Shown here: positions 5,265 through 5,327 of the stretch, one piece after another
Numbering within the stretch: position 1 is the first letter of the stretch
Layout of the letters: each line of letters starts with the position of its first letter
Notes under the pieces: model-generated
Databases searched by the model: none
What the model was told of the DNA's origin: nothing
Seen by the model: only the letters and a program-made list of their open reading frames with translations
Translations under genes and position numbers: made by a program
Assembly (NCBI GenBank): GCA_002402125.1
Contig: NVVG01000091.1
Coordinates: 7,006-12,332 of the forward strand
Origin: Moraxellaceae bacterium
Lineage (GTDB): Bacteria > Pseudomonadota > Gammaproteobacteria > Pseudomonadales > Ketobacteraceae
Length of the DNA stretch: 5,327 bases
Direction: 5' to 3'

Positions 5265-5327
5265 TTAACGTAATCCCACATCGAGATTATCTACGATTTC
5301 TGCCCACTCAGAATCGTCTGAAATCGC
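5265..5327 (-). CDS. C-terminal 20 codons of an unidentified protein, runs off the right edge
   Basis: The minus-strand frame reads AISDDSEWAEIVDNLDVGLR and then stops at TAA (5265-5267). It is open to the window edge, has a protein-like acidic and helical composition, and is followed 22 bases later by a good intrinsic terminator, which is the main argument that it is a real gene end. The plus strand has an open frame here too but no start codon. Twenty residues are too few to name a family. The downstream terminator makes cotranscription with sodB unlikely. Confidence 0.55.
   Translation of the reverse strand, partial: AISDDSEWAEIVDNLDVGLR

Overview
The window looks like part of a gammaproteobacterial chromosome. 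The best evidence is an iron superoxide dismutase of typical gammaproteobacterial SodB type (it begins [10 protein letters not shown]), together with a YqiJ/YqiK-like pair of a membrane OB-fold protein and a flotillin. Base composition is moderate and the ribosome binding sites are normal. I see no insertion sequence, phage gene, CRISPR array, tRNA or rRNA.

Layout, left to right. The left edge to 455 (minus) is the first 151 codons of a large protein that I recognise as the N-terminus of the 'DNA repair ATPase' (DUF3686-type) family; the rest lies outside the window. 670-2619 (minus) is a 649-residue flotillin: a membrane anchor, an SPFH/band-7 domain, a very long coiled coil and a 22-residue repeat. 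2723-3412 (minus) is a three-helix membrane protein with an aspartate-rich loop and a C-terminal NfeD/YqiJ-like OB-fold. These three genes share one orientation and read OB-fold protein, flotillin, ATPase. They are probably a functional cluster at the inner membrane, although a 214-base gap with its own possible promoter and a stem-loop precedes the ATPase gene. A sequence very like a sigma-32 (RpoH) heat-shock promoter lies about 70 bases upstream of the first gene.

3413-3840 is a divergent intergenic region holding that promoter, palindromes, and a leader with several possible RNA hairpins. It precedes a plus-strand gene (3841-4368) for a small two-helix membrane protein resembling the DUF1269 type. 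That gene converges on sodB (4486-5067, minus), and a strong symmetrical hairpin between them can act as a shared terminator. Upstream of sodB are a Fur-box-like sequence, a good minus-strand intrinsic terminator, and the last 20 codons of an unidentified minus-strand gene that enters from the right edge.

Taken together this reads as an envelope and oxidative-stress neighbourhood. A membrane scaffold pair (flotillin plus OB-fold partner) is linked to a giant ATPase and is possibly heat-shock controlled, next to a glycine-rich membrane protein and a cytoplasmic superoxide scavenger. The flotillin/OB-fold pairing is known. The role of the ATPase linkage and the regulatory elements are the parts worth a closer look.
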